A DNA stretch of 35,889 bases from Nitrospirota bacterium (GCA_003252075.1 QKDO01000027.1:1-35889), one strand, 5' to 3'; positions 22,757-31,478 are shown, counted from the first letter of the stretch. A program made the numbers and translations. Notes: generated by a model from the letters alone, not told the origin.

Positions 22757-24527
22757 ACAGTCAAATACCGAAAAAATCGCCATCAGCGGTTTCGTCATCA
22801 TCTTGGGATTCCTGATAATCCTCCTCCGATTATGGCAGCTCCAGATACTGCAGGGCAGTGAGATGCGGAGGGCATCCGAAACAAACCGTCTCAGGGTCAT
22901 CGGTGTGCCAGCGCCACGAGGCATCATCTTTGACAGAAACAACCTTCCCCTTGTCAAGAATACACCGTATTTCTGTGCCTCAATCATACCCCAGGAATTC
23001 AATCAGAACAGCATCTCGGATCTTGCCCAGCTGTTCGACATTCCTGTGGCCGATCTCTATGACAGAATCACCCGGAAGGCCGCAAGCCCATTCACCCCTG
23101 TGCGGATAAAGGAGGGGCTGACATTCAGTGAAGTAAGCTACATAGAAGCCCGGCGCTCCGATTTCCCGGGTCTTTTGATAGAGGTGGAAACGAGCAGGGA
23201 ATATATCTATGGTAGTGTAGGCTCACATCTGGTTGGCTACCTTGGTAAGCTCAACCCGCAACAATCCCGGGACCCGAGCTTCAAGGATGTCCCTTCCGAG
23301 GCTTTTATCGGGCAATGGGGCGCAGAAAAACTTTACGATAAGACCCTTCGGGGAACAGCAGGTCAGAAGATTATAGAGGTCGATGCCGTTGGCCGGGAAA
23401 TACGGCTTCTTGCTGAAACTCCGCCGATAAAGGGTTCTGACCTTGTGCTGAGCGTAGACATCGCCGTCCAGAAAGCGGCGGAGAAGGCATTTGACGGCAG
23501 AGCAGGAGCTTTTGTCGCCTTAAGGCCGGAAACCGGCGAGGTCCTTGGCCTTTTAAGTTCGCCATCCTTTGACCCGAACAAGTTTGCCAAAGGCGTCAGT
23601 TCAGAAGACTGGCAGGCCCTTATGGAGGACAAGAAACTACCGATGCTGAACCGGGCGATCCAGAGTCAATACCCTCCCGGCTCGACCTTCAAAATCATGA
23701 CCGCAATAGCAGCTCTCGAGGAAGGGGCTATTGATACCGGCACGAAGTTTGACTGCAAAGGGGGGCTGAGCTACGGAAAGTGGCGATTTGGATGCTGGCA
23801 AAAAAAAGGACACAACGTCCTATCCATCCATCGGGCCCTGGTTGAATCCTGTGATGTCTTTTTCTATGAGACCGGCAAACGTGTCGGATTTGACAAGGTG
23901 GCTGAGTACGCTGAAAAATTTGGGTTAGGCTCGGAGACCGGCATCCCGCTGGGCAACGAGAAGAAAGGCCTCATGCCCAACTCCCGCTGGAAACTTGAGA
24001 CAAAAAAAACCCAATGGTTCCTGGGCGAAACGTTCATAAATTCCATTGGTCAGGGCTATGTATCCACGACACCGATTCAGCTGGCGGTCATGATGAGTGC
24101 TATTGCGAACAGCGGGCGGGTATACCGGCCGATTCTCCTCAGAGACGATTCTTCCGTGCTGGTAAGAAAGGTGGATATCAGGCCTGAGACTTTTGAGATT
24201 GTAAGAGATGCATTAAAAGGGGTCGTGAACGAACCCGGCGGAACCGGGGCTGCAGCGCGTTCCTTCATAGCTACCATAGCAGGCAAAACTGGGACTGCTC
24301 AGGTCGTTGGCATCAGGAAGGACTCCAAGTATCTTGCCGAAAAATTCCGTGACCATGCATGGTTCGTCTCCTTTGCCCCCGTTGAAAAGCCGGAGATAGC
24401 TCTCGCCGTCTTTGTTGAACATGGGGGTCACGGGGGAAGCGCTGCTGCTCCCATTGCCAAAAAGGCTATCGAGGCTTACCTCCTGCCTTTGGACAAGAAG
24501 AAGGAGTTAGTCAATGTTCAATATTGA
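22746..24527 (+). CDS. mrdA: Penicillin-binding protein 2 (elongation transpeptidase)
   Basis: A class B PBP of 593 residues from the ATG at 22746 (MQTEQSNTEK). The frame is open to 22713, but that start would bury 44 bases in mreD, and the extra residues are not PBP-like. It has one N-terminal membrane helix (IAISGFVIILGFLIILLRL), the PBP dimer/pedestal domain and the transpeptidase domain with SxxK (PPGSTFKIMTA), SxN-type SCD (VESCDVFFYE) and KTG (AGKTGTAQVV). It cross-links new peptidoglycan on the lateral wall with RodA, whose gene overlaps its end by 14 bases. Confidence 0.94.
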   Translation: MQTEQSNTEKIAISGFVIILGFLIILLRLWQLQILQGSEMRRASETNRLRVIGVPAPRGIIFDRNNLPLVKNTPYFCASIIPQEFNQNSISDLAQLFDIPVADLYDRITRKAASPFTPVRIKEGLTFSEVSYIEARRSDFPGLLIEVETSREYIYGSVGSHLVGYLGKLNPQQSRDPSFKDVPSEAFIGQWGAEKLYDKTLRGTAGQKIIEVDAVGREIRLLAETPPIKGSDLVLSVDIAVQKAAEKAFDGRAGAFVALRPETGEVLGLLSSPSFDPNKFAKGVSSEDWQALMEDKKLPMLNRAIQSQYPPGSTFKIMTAIAALEEGAIDTGTKFDCKGGLSYGKWRFGCWQKKGHNVLSIHRALVESCDVFFYETGKRVGFDKVAEYAEKFGLGSETGIPLGNEKKGLMPNSRWKLETKKTQWFLGETFINSIGQGYVSTTPIQLAVMMSAIANSGRVYRPILLRDDSSVLVRKVDIRPETFEIVRDALKGVVNEPGGTGAAARSFIATIAGKTGTAQVVGIRKDSKYLAEKFRDHAWFVSFAPVEKPEIALAVFVEHGGHGGSAAAPIAKKAIEAYLLPLDKKKELVNVQY

Positions 24528-25635
24528 CAGGAGGCTTATCCGCAATTTTGACTGGATCACGTTCTCTGTCATCATAGCAATATCCTTCATCGGGATCTTG
24601 ACTATATTCAGCGCAACGCGCCAGCCGGGAGATGCGCCGCAGGCTACGTTCTATATCAAACAGGTCGTTTGGCTGCTTATCAGCATCTGCGCACTTATTA
24701 TCATTGTCAGTTTCGATTACATCTGGCTTGCCAGAATAGCACCGGTGCTCTATATCACCGGTGTTCTGCTGCTCTTTTTTGTGCTCATCTCCGGAAGAAC
24801 CGGCATGGGCGCCCAGAGATGGATCGGCATAGGCTTCTTCTCGTTTCAGCCCTCTGAATTTTTTAAGCTCATTTTTATCATTATGCTTGCAGGCTACTAT
24901 AGCCTCAGGCGGGAATTGCTTAACACGTTTGCCCTGTTTCGGGTCTTTCTGATCGTCGTATTGGTCCCGTTTGTGCTCCTTTTTAAGCAACCGGACCTCG
25001 GCACGGCAGTCGTCATTCTTCTGTTATTCATTTCGATTTCACTCGCTCATGGCCTTCAGAAAAAGCTTCTGATCACCCTGCTGATCGTTGGCATGGTCTC
25101 TCTCCCCTTTATCGGCAATATCCTGTGGACTGGACTGAAAGATTATCAGAAGAATCGTATTATTGCATTCATTGATCCTGAGGCCGACCCTTCGGGGATC
25201 GGATACCATATCAACCAGTCAAAGATTGCTATTGGTTCGGGTGAATTTGCCGGGAAGGGATTTTTAAAAGGTACGCAAGGCCCGTTCAGATTCCTTCCCG
25301 AGAAACACACGGACTTTATCTTTGCCGTATTTGCCGAGGAAAGGGGGTTCATGGGCTCTCTATTATTGCTCTTTCTATACTTTGTCCTTATACTGCGGGG
25401 GCTTGATACCGCCCGGAAGGCAAAAGATGAATTCGGCAGGTTTCTCGCGCTCGGCATCACCTTCATGTTCAGCATCTACTTCTTTGTGAATGTCGGCATG
25501 ACCCTCGGTATCATGCCGGTTGTCGGTATCCCCCTTCCATTCATGAGCTATGGAGGAACAGCCCTGCTTTCAAACTTCATTTCAGCGGGTGTCCTGATCA
25601 ATGTCCGGACCCGGCGTTTCACTCTCTTTTATTAG
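24514..25635 (+). CDS. rodA: RodA, SEDS-family peptidoglycan glycosyltransferase
   Basis: A 373-residue SEDS protein with about ten membrane segments. Family motifs: GRTGMGAQRWIGIGFFSFQPSEF (split here as GMGAQRWIGIG and FQPSEFFKL), LFKQPDLGTAVV, FLPEKHTDFIFAVFAEERGF and GIPLPFMSYGGTALLSNF near the C-terminus. RodA polymerises lipid II into glycan strands as the partner of PBP2. It is the last gene of the shape operon; a tRNA with its own promoter follows. Confidence 0.96.
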   Translation: MFNIDRRLIRNFDWITFSVIIAISFIGILTIFSATRQPGDAPQATFYIKQVVWLLISICALIIIVSFDYIWLARIAPVLYITGVLLLFFVLISGRTGMGAQRWIGIGFFSFQPSEFFKLIFIIMLAGYYSLRRELLNTFALFRVFLIVVLVPFVLLFKQPDLGTAVVILLLFISISLAHGLQKKLLITLLIVGMVSLPFIGNILWTGLKDYQKNRIIAFIDPEADPSGIGYHINQSKIAIGSGEFAGKGFLKGTQGPFRFLPEKHTDFIFAVFAEERGFMGSLLLLFLYFVLILRGLDTARKAKDEFGRFLALGITFMFSIYFFVNVGMTLGIMPVVGIPLPFMSYGGTALLSNFISAGVLINVRTRRFTLFY

Positions 25636-25647
25636 TCGATCTGATTT

Positions 25648-25656
25648 TGGTATAAT
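25648..25656 (+). promoter_or_regulatory. Extended -10 promoter upstream of the tRNA
   Basis: TGGTATAAT is a perfect TATAAT with the TGn extension, 13 bases after the rodA stop and about 80 before the tRNA. A second, weaker pair, TTGAAT (25672-25677) and TAAACT (25695-25700) at 17 bases, could also serve the tRNA. Confidence 0.55.
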
Positions 25657-25735
25657 GCGGTTCCTGAATTATTGAATATTTTTTCTGTTGACTTTAAACT
25701 ATCGGGTATACTGCTTTCCTTTTATGGCATTGAAC

Positions 25736-25811
25736 GGCGGTGTAGCTCAGTTGGTAGAGCATGCGACTCATATTCGCAGTGTCCGGGGTTCAAATCCCTG
25801 CACCGCCACCA
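25736..25811 (+). tRNA. tRNA-Met (CAT)
   Basis: A complete 76-base cloverleaf. Acceptor GGCGGTG pairs with CACCGCC; the D arm is GCTC-AGTTGGTA-GAGC; the anticodon arm TGCGA-CTCATAT-TCGCA carries CAT; the T arm has GGTTCAAAT; CCA is encoded. CAT can mean elongator Met, initiator Met or lysidine-modified Ile2. A regular G1-C72 pair argues against the initiator. Overall sequence fits elongator Met best, with Ile2 not excluded. It lies convergent to, and 6 bases from, the stop of ogt. Confidence 0.9.
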
Positions 25812-25817
25812 ACCCCC

Positions 25818-26324
25818 TCAAGTCTTCGACAGCTTGGTGTAGTACTCGATCTCGAGGAGCCGCCGCTTGATATCGATGCCGGAGGAGTATCCGCCGATGG
25901 AACCGTCGGACTCAATTATCCTGTGGCAGGGAAATATAATCGGGATGGGATTTTTCCCGAGGGCGTTGCCGACCGCGCGAAAGGCATGGGGTTTGCCGAT
26001 TCTCTCTGCGATCCACTTATAGGTTTTCGTTTCTCCGTAGTGCACCCCCCTCAGGGTCTCCCAGACCTCTCTCTCAAACTCGGTTCCTTCGACAAAGCTG
26101 GTCTTCACCATAAACTCTGTCCTTCCGGCTGTAAAGTATTCTTCGAGCTCCTTCTTCGCCCGTATGCTGACCTTCGTCTGCCGCGGGGTTATACCGGAAG
26201 GTTTTTCGAAGATTATGCCGATAAGCGCCGATTGCGCAAAAATGAGATAGAGAGCGCCTATCGGGCTCTTGAGACTGTCATAGTATTCACTATGGTCCGA
26301 CCTGCTCTGCTTCATACTGCTCAC
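25818..26324 (-). CDS. ogt: Methylated-DNA--protein-cysteine methyltransferase
   Basis: A 168-residue O6-alkylguanine repair protein. The acceptor motif PIPIIFPCHRII holds the nucleophilic Cys, preceded by AFRAVGNALGKNP and followed by IGGYSSGIDIKRRLL, all standard for the DNA-binding domain. A short N-terminal domain is present, as in Ogt. The ATG at 26324 lies 35 bases inside the end of the upstream kinase gene; the in-frame ATG at 26315 is an alternative and neither has a strong ribosome-binding site. The overlap means it is probably translated from the kinase transcript. Confidence 0.93.
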   Translation of the reverse strand: MSSMKQSRSDHSEYYDSLKSPIGALYLIFAQSALIGIIFEKPSGITPRQTKVSIRAKKELEEYFTAGRTEFMVKTSFVEGTEFEREVWETLRGVHYGETKTYKWIAERIGKPHAFRAVGNALGKNPIPIIFPCHRIIESDGSIGGYSSGIDIKRRLLEIEYYTKLSKT

Positions 26325-29300
26325 TCGAATAGACCTCTACCCGGTCCCCTCCCTTTTTAATGGCATTCGCCAGGGCCCTCTCAGCGCAGAGCATCAGATC
26401 TTCGGTCGTCTGGCCGTCAAGGAATACTATACCGACACTTGCGGTGATCTTGCCCTTCGGCTGTCCTTCTTCATTCTGGAACGGATAGTTCCTGATGATC
26501 GCGGTGAATCTGTTGCTGAGTGACAGTCCTGCCGAGATGACCGTGTTCGGGAGAATGACCGCAAAAGCATCGCCGCCATAACGAACAACTACATCTGAAC
26601 CACGGATGTTCTTCCGCAACAGTTCCGACACTTTTTTCAGAACAATATTACCGTGATATTCACCGTTATTTTCGACATAGTTGCCGAAGTAGTCGATATC
26701 AAGGAGGAGCAGATTGAGCGGCAGCTTGTAGCGCGTTGCCCGCTCGACTTCCTGCGCGAGCCGTATCTGAAAGTACCGGTGACTGAAGACACCGGTCAGT
26801 TCATCGATAAGTCCGGCTCTCTTGGGATAGAGGACCTCAAGCTCTTTGATGTGATCTATCATTTCTTTGGTGTCAAAGGCATGCTTTCTGACAATACGTT
26901 CGATCTTCCCCATGAGCGACATCCTGTCCTCAACCGAAATATCCCTCTCCGTTAGGATAAATATCGGAATGTTTTTGGTATAGGGATTCGCCTTCAGTTC
27001 CTGTATTACATCAAAGCTCAGCATATCAGAAAGGCTGAAGTCCATGAGGATAAGGCTCGGCCTAAGGGTGGCAGCAAGGTCAATGCCCCTTTTCCCCTCT
27101 GAAGCCGTATAGATAAGGTACCCCTGTGGTTCGAAGATCTCTTTAAAAGAGTTGGTGATAATTTCCTCCTCCTCGATGATCAGAATCGATGAAGGAAGCA
27201 CGATCTTACCCTTGGAGATATTTAGTTCATCCAGTTTAGCCAGGAGCGCCGACTTGTCCAGAGGCTTCATAAGATAATCTGTCGCCCCAAGTGCAAAGGC
27301 AAGCTCTTTGTTGTCAATGATCGAATGAATGATGATCGGGATGTCGGAAGTCAGGGGATCGCTCTTGAGCGTCTGAAGCACTTCCCACCCGTCCTTTTTC
27401 GGAAGCATGACATCGAGGGTGATCGCAAATGGTCTCATCGTTCGTGCCCTCTCGATCGCCTCCTCACCATTATATGCGTGTGCCACCTTGTAACCTGACT
27501 GGGTGAGGTGGAGGGTAAGGAGTTCTGCCGTATCGAGATCATCCTCAACTACGAGGATTAAGGGGGCCTCCTCTTTCATCCAGGGGAAGGAAAGTCCAAT
27601 GGCCTCAGGCTCTTCAGGCTGAACAGGCTCAACCGGCGACGTTACCGGTACAGTAAATGTGAATATGCTGCCCTTGCCGAGGCTGCTTTCAACCGAAATG
27701 GTGCCGCCATGAAGTTCAACAAGCTTCTTCGATAGTGCGAGCCCCAGCCCTGCGCCGCCGTATTCCCGAGAAAGCGTGGTGTCAGCCTGCTCGAACTCAT
27801 CAAAGATCCTCTCCTTGTCACCCGGTCCGATACCCACGCCGGTATCCCAAACGGAAAACTTCAGCAGTTCGACCTTGCCAGGAGACTGACCCGCAGAGTA
27901 TCCGGCTGTGTCATCATACGCCACTTCAACGCCTACCTTCCCGCCTTCCGGTGTGAACTTGATAGCATTCGATAGCAGGTTATAGAGGATCTGCTTGATT
28001 TTTACCCTGTCTGCGGTGATGAAATCGATATCAGACTCTATCTGAGAGGAGATTTCAATAGACTTTTTTTCGGCAAGCGGCATCATGATTGATATCACTT
28101 CATCAAGAAAATCTGCCGCCAGGAATGTTTCATAGACGATCTCAAACTTGCCGGCCTCGATCTTTGCGATATCAAGGACATTGTTGATCAGTTCAAGAAG
28201 GTGCCTTCCTGCTGCGTTAATGTTCTTTACGTAGCGCTCCTGACTGTCGTTCAGCGGCCCGAAGCTCTTTTCGAGCAACACATCGGAAAATCCGAGTATC
28301 GAGTTCAACGGGGTTCTCAATTCGTGGCTGGTGTTCGAAACAAACCTGCTTTTAATCTGGTTCAGTCGCTCAAGCTCCCTATTCGAACGCTCGAGTTCCT
28401 CTGTTCTTTCCAGTACCTTCTGTTCAAGTGTCCGGGTTAACTCTTCAAGCTCGATTGTCTTCTTGTCGAGCGCACTCCGCAGCTCATTTTCCTCCTTGAG
28501 GCTACGCATGACAAAAATCGTGCCGTACCGGTTCTGCAGGCTGTCCTTGAGAACCACGGAATTGAGATTCACCTCGATCTCACTACCGCGGGAATCAACA
28601 ACAGCAGTAGCATATCCTTTAAGACTCGCACGCTTTGCAAGCTCTTTTTGTAAGGACTCTCCCCCATCGCTGCTCCTGATAAGCGACATAATGGTCTTGC
28701 CGACGATATCGTTCCTTGAATAGCCGAGAACCTCAGCAGCCTCATCATTACAGGTAATGACAAGGCCATTGGCGTCAGCAATGAGCAGGAGGTCATGGGA
28801 GGCGCCTGCAAGCCCGGCAAACTTCTGTTTGTATTCGTCTACCCCTCTCAGGAGGGAAAAATGGTCCATGGTCAAACCGATGATACCCGTAGCCAGGGTG
28901 AGGGAAGTCTTCTGCCGCTCCGAGAACTGCCTTGGCTTGAAATCGTAGAGATAGAGGGCACCGGCAACTTCTCCTCGTAAAAGAACGGGGCAGGCAAGCA
29001 CTGACTTGATCTTTTCACTCATAATTGCAGCGTTGTTGAGGTTCGCGGCCTTCGAGATATCCGGAAGTTCGCCGAATTCTCCCTTGCGGAACATCCTGTC
29101 GGCAATCTCCTCAGGAAGGGAACTCCACGCCCTGTTTTCGATAAATTTCTTGCTCAGCCCCTTTGCCGCAAGCATCTTCATCTGTCTTCCGCTGTATGCC
29201 GCAATACAACCTGCAGGAGCGTCTGCAATCTCACGTGTTTTTACGAGCAGCATTTCGAAAAAGCTCTCGAGAGAGTCTGCAGAGGAAAGTCTGGTTGCGA

Positions 29301-29673
29301 GTTGATAAAGAATCTTCTGGTCTGCTGTTGTTTTGATACTCTCTATCTTCGCCCGTTTCTGCTTTTCAATAATCTCCCAGAGGAAGCGTGCACCAACGCC
29401 TTCAATGACCTCTATCTTCTGCTGAAATGCTTCCCGGATCTTATTGCTGATCTCTGCCTCTCCGGTCACATTGATGACAACATCAGGCATCACCTTGGCA
29501 AGGTCTTCGATCATGACAAAAACGGGGATGTTCCATTTTCTGGCAAGAACGACTCCCGGAGCATCATGTTTCTTTTCATATATGCCGACGAGCGCCGTAT
29601 TCGCATCGCCCCTGAGCAGGGATATGAGCGCACTTCCACCTATGCCGCCACCAGCGATGGCGATCTTAAGCAT
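26290..29673 (-). CDS. Rossmann-GAF-PAS hybrid histidine kinase with two REC and a degenerate GGDEF domain
   Basis: An 1127-residue cytoplasmic signalling protein with no membrane segment. Domains in order: Rossmann-like nucleotide-binding fold (1-110; IAIAGGGIGGSALISLL, VVINVTGEAEI), GAF (about 118-275), PAS (about 285-395), coiled coil (395-440), HisKA with phospho-His450 (FVSNTSHELRTPLNSILGFS), HATPase (545-680; N, G1 and G2 boxes, DTGVGIG and GGAGLGLALSK), REC1 (705-820; Asp754 in LDVMLP), REC2 (830-945; Asp878) and GGDEF (955-1120). The GGDEF domain is altered: signature GGDAF, and the guanine-contact residues N and D are replaced (NGEYHGN instead of NDxxGHxxGD), so cyclase activity is doubtful and it may be a binding or dimer module. 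The N-terminal fold suggests sensing of a dinucleotide such as NAD(P)H. It is coupled by overlap to the HD-GYP gene upstream. Confidence 0.88.
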   Translation of the reverse strand: MLKIAIAGGGIGGSALISLLRGDANTALVGIYEKKHDAPGVVLARKWNIPVFVMIEDLAKVMPDVVINVTGEAEISNKIREAFQQKIEVIEGVGARFLWEIIEKQKRAKIESIKTTADQKILYQLATRLSSADSLESFFEMLLVKTREIADAPAGCIAAYSGRQMKMLAAKGLSKKFIENRAWSSLPEEIADRMFRKGEFGELPDISKAANLNNAAIMSEKIKSVLACPVLLRGEVAGALYLYDFKPRQFSERQKTSLTLATGIIGLTMDHFSLLRGVDEYKQKFAGLAGASHDLLLIADANGLVITCNDEAAEVLGYSRNDIVGKTIMSLIRSSDGGESLQKELAKRASLKGYATAVVDSRGSEIEVNLNSVVLKDSLQNRYGTIFVMRSLKEENELRSALDKKTIELEELTRTLEQKVLERTEELERSNRELERLNQIKSRFVSNTSHELRTPLNSILGFSDVLLEKSFGPLNDSQERYVKNINAAGRHLLELINNVLDIAKIEAGKFEIVYETFLAADFLDEVISIMMPLAEKKSIEISSQIESDIDFITADRVKIKQILYNLLSNAIKFTPEGGKVGVEVAYDDTAGYSAGQSPGKVELLKFSVWDTGVGIGPGDKERIFDEFEQADTTLSREYGGAGLGLALSKKLVELHGGTISVESSLGKGSIFTFTVPVTSPVEPVQPEEPEAIGLSFPWMKEEAPLILVVEDDLDTAELLTLHLTQSGYKVAHAYNGEEAIERARTMRPFAITLDVMLPKKDGWEVLQTLKSDPLTSDIPIIIHSIIDNKELAFALGATDYLMKPLDKSALLAKLDELNISKGKIVLPSSILIIEEEEIITNSFKEIFEPQGYLIYTASEGKRGIDLAATLRPSLILMDFSLSDMLSFDVIQELKANPYTKNIPIFILTERDISVEDRMSLMGKIERIVRKHAFDTKEMIDHIKELEVLYPKRAGLIDELTGVFSHRYFQIRLAQEVERATRYKLPLNLLLLDIDYFGNYVENNGEYHGNIVLKKVSELLRKNIRGSDVVVRYGGDAFAVILPNTVISAGLSLSNRFTAIIRNYPFQNEEGQPKGKITASVGIVFLDGQTTEDLMLCAERALANAIKKGGDRVEVYSSEQYEAEQVGP

Positions 29674-30670
29674 AGCTGTAACTTCCCTTTGACATAAGCT
29701 GCATCATCCGAATGAATATCCCTGTCAGTTCCGGGTCCCATTGCCCGGAAAAGCACTCTTTTTCCATTGACCAAACGGCCTGCTCTATCGACCGGTTGCC
29801 CCGATAAGGACGAACCGATACCATTGCATCAAACGTATCAAGAATGGCGAGTATCCTCGCGATAAGGGGAATAGCATCCCCGGAGAGGTTGTCTGGGAAT
29901 CCGCTTCCGTCCCATCGTTCGTGATGATGTCTGATGCCGGGAAGAATATCCTTCAGAGACTTGAGGGGTTTACATATCTCTTCTCCGAGAGCGGGATGCC
30001 TTCTGATCTCCTCCAATTCGTTCGTTAGAAGGGCATCTGGCTTCTTGAGTATTGCTTCGCTCAGGCCTATCTTGCCGATATCATGGAGTATCCCTGCTTT
30101 TTTCAACACCTCCAGATCCTTACACGGGAAGCCGAGGAACGAACCGAACTCATGGGCAAGGTCACCGACCCTGGTAGAATGCCCTTTAGTGTAATGGTCC
30201 CGCGCCTCCATGGTGATTACCAGACTGAAAATAATGCTTTCAGAATGGTCAAGCTGATCGTGAAGCTCCTTCAGTTTCAGGAGAGACCGTATTTTTGTTA
30301 TCAGTTCCTGCGTGTCAAAGGGCTTGCTGATAAAGTCATCAGCACCCGCCTCAAGACCGGCCAGCCTGTTCTTCTTATCACTCAGTGCTGTCACCAGAAT
30401 AACAGGGATGTATTCCTTTTCGGAAAAGTTCTTCAGCCTTCTACAGAGTTCAAAGCCATTAATACCCGGCATCATGACATCAAGGATGGCTATATCGATC
30501 TGATGATTTGCATAGATATCTAAAGCATCGTCGGCACCTATGGCAGCATGGACCTCCAGCCCAGCTTTCAGAAATACTGCCTCCATAAGTTCAAGGTTCG
30601 GTCGAACATCATCCACGACCAGAACCGATAGTCTCCTCTCCTCTCTCAAACGGCTAAAAGTGGATCTCAT
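29666..30670 (-). CDS. REC-HD-GYP response regulator (putative c-di-GMP phosphodiesterase)
   Basis: A 334-residue response regulator. The receiver domain (1-130) has the acidic pair DD (20-21), phospho-Asp64 in ILDVMMPG and Lys116 in SKPF. The output domain (145-325) is HD-GYP: ARDHYTKGHSTRVG, HDIGKIGLSEAI with His196-Asp197, and HHERWDGSGFPDNLSGDAIP, where the GYP motif reads GFP. All metal-binding His and Asp residues appear present, so hydrolysis of c-di-GMP (to pGpG or GMP) is likely. Its end overlaps the start of the hybrid kinase by eight bases, so the two are made together and the kinase probably phosphorylates this REC domain. The start lacks a Shine-Dalgarno sequence and sits six bases after a -10 box. 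Confidence 0.92.
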   Translation of the reverse strand: MRSTFSRLREERRLSVLVVDDVRPNLELMEAVFLKAGLEVHAAIGADDALDIYANHQIDIAILDVMMPGINGFELCRRLKNFSEKEYIPVILVTALSDKKNRLAGLEAGADDFISKPFDTQELITKIRSLLKLKELHDQLDHSESIIFSLVITMEARDHYTKGHSTRVGDLAHEFGSFLGFPCKDLEVLKKAGILHDIGKIGLSEAILKKPDALLTNELEEIRRHPALGEEICKPLKSLKDILPGIRHHHERWDGSGFPDNLSGDAIPLIARILAILDTFDAMVSVRPYRGNRSIEQAVWSMEKECFSGQWDPELTGIFIRMMQLMSKGSYSYA

Positions 30671-30676
30671 AGGATG

Positions 30677-30705
30677 ATTTAACCATTAGAATTATAAAAA
30701 GTCAA
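30677..30705 (-). promoter_or_regulatory. Promoter of the HD-GYP/kinase operon, leaderless type
   Basis: Minus strand: TTGACT (30705-30700), 17 bases, TTAAAT (30682-30677), then six bases to the ATG at 30670. A TATAAT at 30696-30691 is a second possible -10. Either gives an mRNA with no or almost no 5' leader, and no Shine-Dalgarno sequence is present. Confidence 0.5.
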
Positions 30706-30762
30706 TATTTTTCTTTAAGAATAATGTGTTATAGAGATTACTTAACTTTCTTCTTAAGGAAA

Positions 30763-30978
30763 TTAAATAATGCGGATGCCGGCGAAGTAACAGCAACAGT
30801 CGTTCTCGAGATCATTAATGAATGACCTTTCAATCTCATCATCGAAAAGTATCCTTACCATGCAGAAGCCCCCGGCCAGCGTGGAGTGCTGCTCTTCAAC
30901 CACCTCTCCCTCTCCCCATTGCGGATAACGGAGATGCGCAACCCTGTCACCGACCCTCAAATAACGTCTTTGCGTCAT
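30763..30978 (-). CDS. DUF3553 family protein
   Basis: A 71-residue protein from the ATG at 30978 (MTQRRYLRVGDRVAHLRYPQ). The rest reads WGEGEVVEEQHSTLAGGFCM and RSFINDLENDCCCYFAGIRI. This is the DUF3553 pattern: an SH3-like beta barrel resembling the CarD/UvrD C-terminal tudor-like fold, ending in a Cys-rich strand. The role is unknown; similar barrels bind RNA polymerase or nucleic acid. The frame is open from a TTG at 31008, but the ATG gives the conserved length. No Shine-Dalgarno sequence is seen. It is divergent to yjbQ. Confidence 0.75.
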   Translation of the reverse strand: MTQRRYLRVGDRVAHLRYPQWGEGEVVEEQHSTLAGGFCMVRILFDDEIERSFINDLENDCCCYFAGIRII

Positions 30979-30984
30979 GCTGAT

Positions 30985-30990
30985 AGTATA
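30985..30990 (-). promoter_or_regulatory. -10 box of the DUF3553 gene, leaderless type
   Basis: TATACT (30990-30985 on the minus strand) ends six bases before the ATG at 30978. The -35 region is weak. A start at the usual distance would fall on or next to the A of the start codon. Confidence 0.4.
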
Positions 30991-31025
30991 GCCCGTAAGT
31001 GAAAACAAGGGAATAACAAGCAGCC

Positions 31026-31054
31026 TTGTAGTAACCCCGGCGAGTTGCTATGAT
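31026..31054 (+). promoter_or_regulatory. Promoter of yjbQ-pdxA-rsmA, leaderless type
   Basis: TTGTAG (31026-31031), 17 bases, TATGAT (31049-31054), then seven bases to the ATG at 31062. There is no Shine-Dalgarno sequence in those seven bases, so translation probably starts at or near the mRNA 5' end. Confidence 0.5.
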
Positions 31055-31061
31055 GTAAGCC

Positions 31062-31478
31062 ATGAAAAGCTTTAGAAAAGAACTCTGGTTCGACATACCT
31101 GCACGCAGGGCCTTTATCAATATCACGGCGAAGGCAGAGGAATGCCTGCGAGAAAGCGGCATACAAGAGGGACTGATGCTGGTGAATGCCATGCATATAA
31201 CAGCCTCGATCTTCATTAATGACGATGAATCAGGGCTTCATCATGACTTTGACGCGTGGCTCGAAAGGCTTGCCCCCCATGCGCCTGTTTCGCAGTACCA
31301 ACACAATACGGGCGAAGATAATGCGGATGGTCACTTGAAACGTCAGATCATGGGCAGGGAAGCAGTTATTGCCATTACTAAGGGTAAACTCGACTTCGGT
31401 TCCTGGGAACAGATCTTCTACGGGGAATTCGACGGCAGGCGAAAGAAACGGGTCCTGGTAAAAATCATAGGAGAATGA
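31062..31478 (+). CDS. yjbQ: YjbQ/UPF0047 family protein
   Basis: A 138-residue protein of the UPF0047/YjbQ family, described as secondary thiamine-phosphate synthase because E. coli YjbQ can form thiamine phosphate weakly. Conserved parts: [20 protein letters not shown], the His-rich [20 protein letters not shown] and [20 protein letters not shown]. The true role in the cell is unresolved. Its stop overlaps the pdxA start by four bases (ATGA). Since pdxA makes a PLP precursor, a link to cofactor metabolism is plausible. Confidence 0.92.
   Translation: MKSFRKELWFDIPARRAFINITAKAEECLRESGIQEGLMLVNAMHITASIFINDDESGLHHDFDAWLERLAPHAPVSQYQHNTGEDNADGHLKRQIMGREAVIAITKGKLDFGSWEQIFYGEFDGRRKKRVLVKIIGE

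Noticed and set aside
25687-25713. TTGACT with TATACT upstream of the tRNA as promoter
   Set aside because: The spacer is only 13 bases; better candidates lie just upstream.
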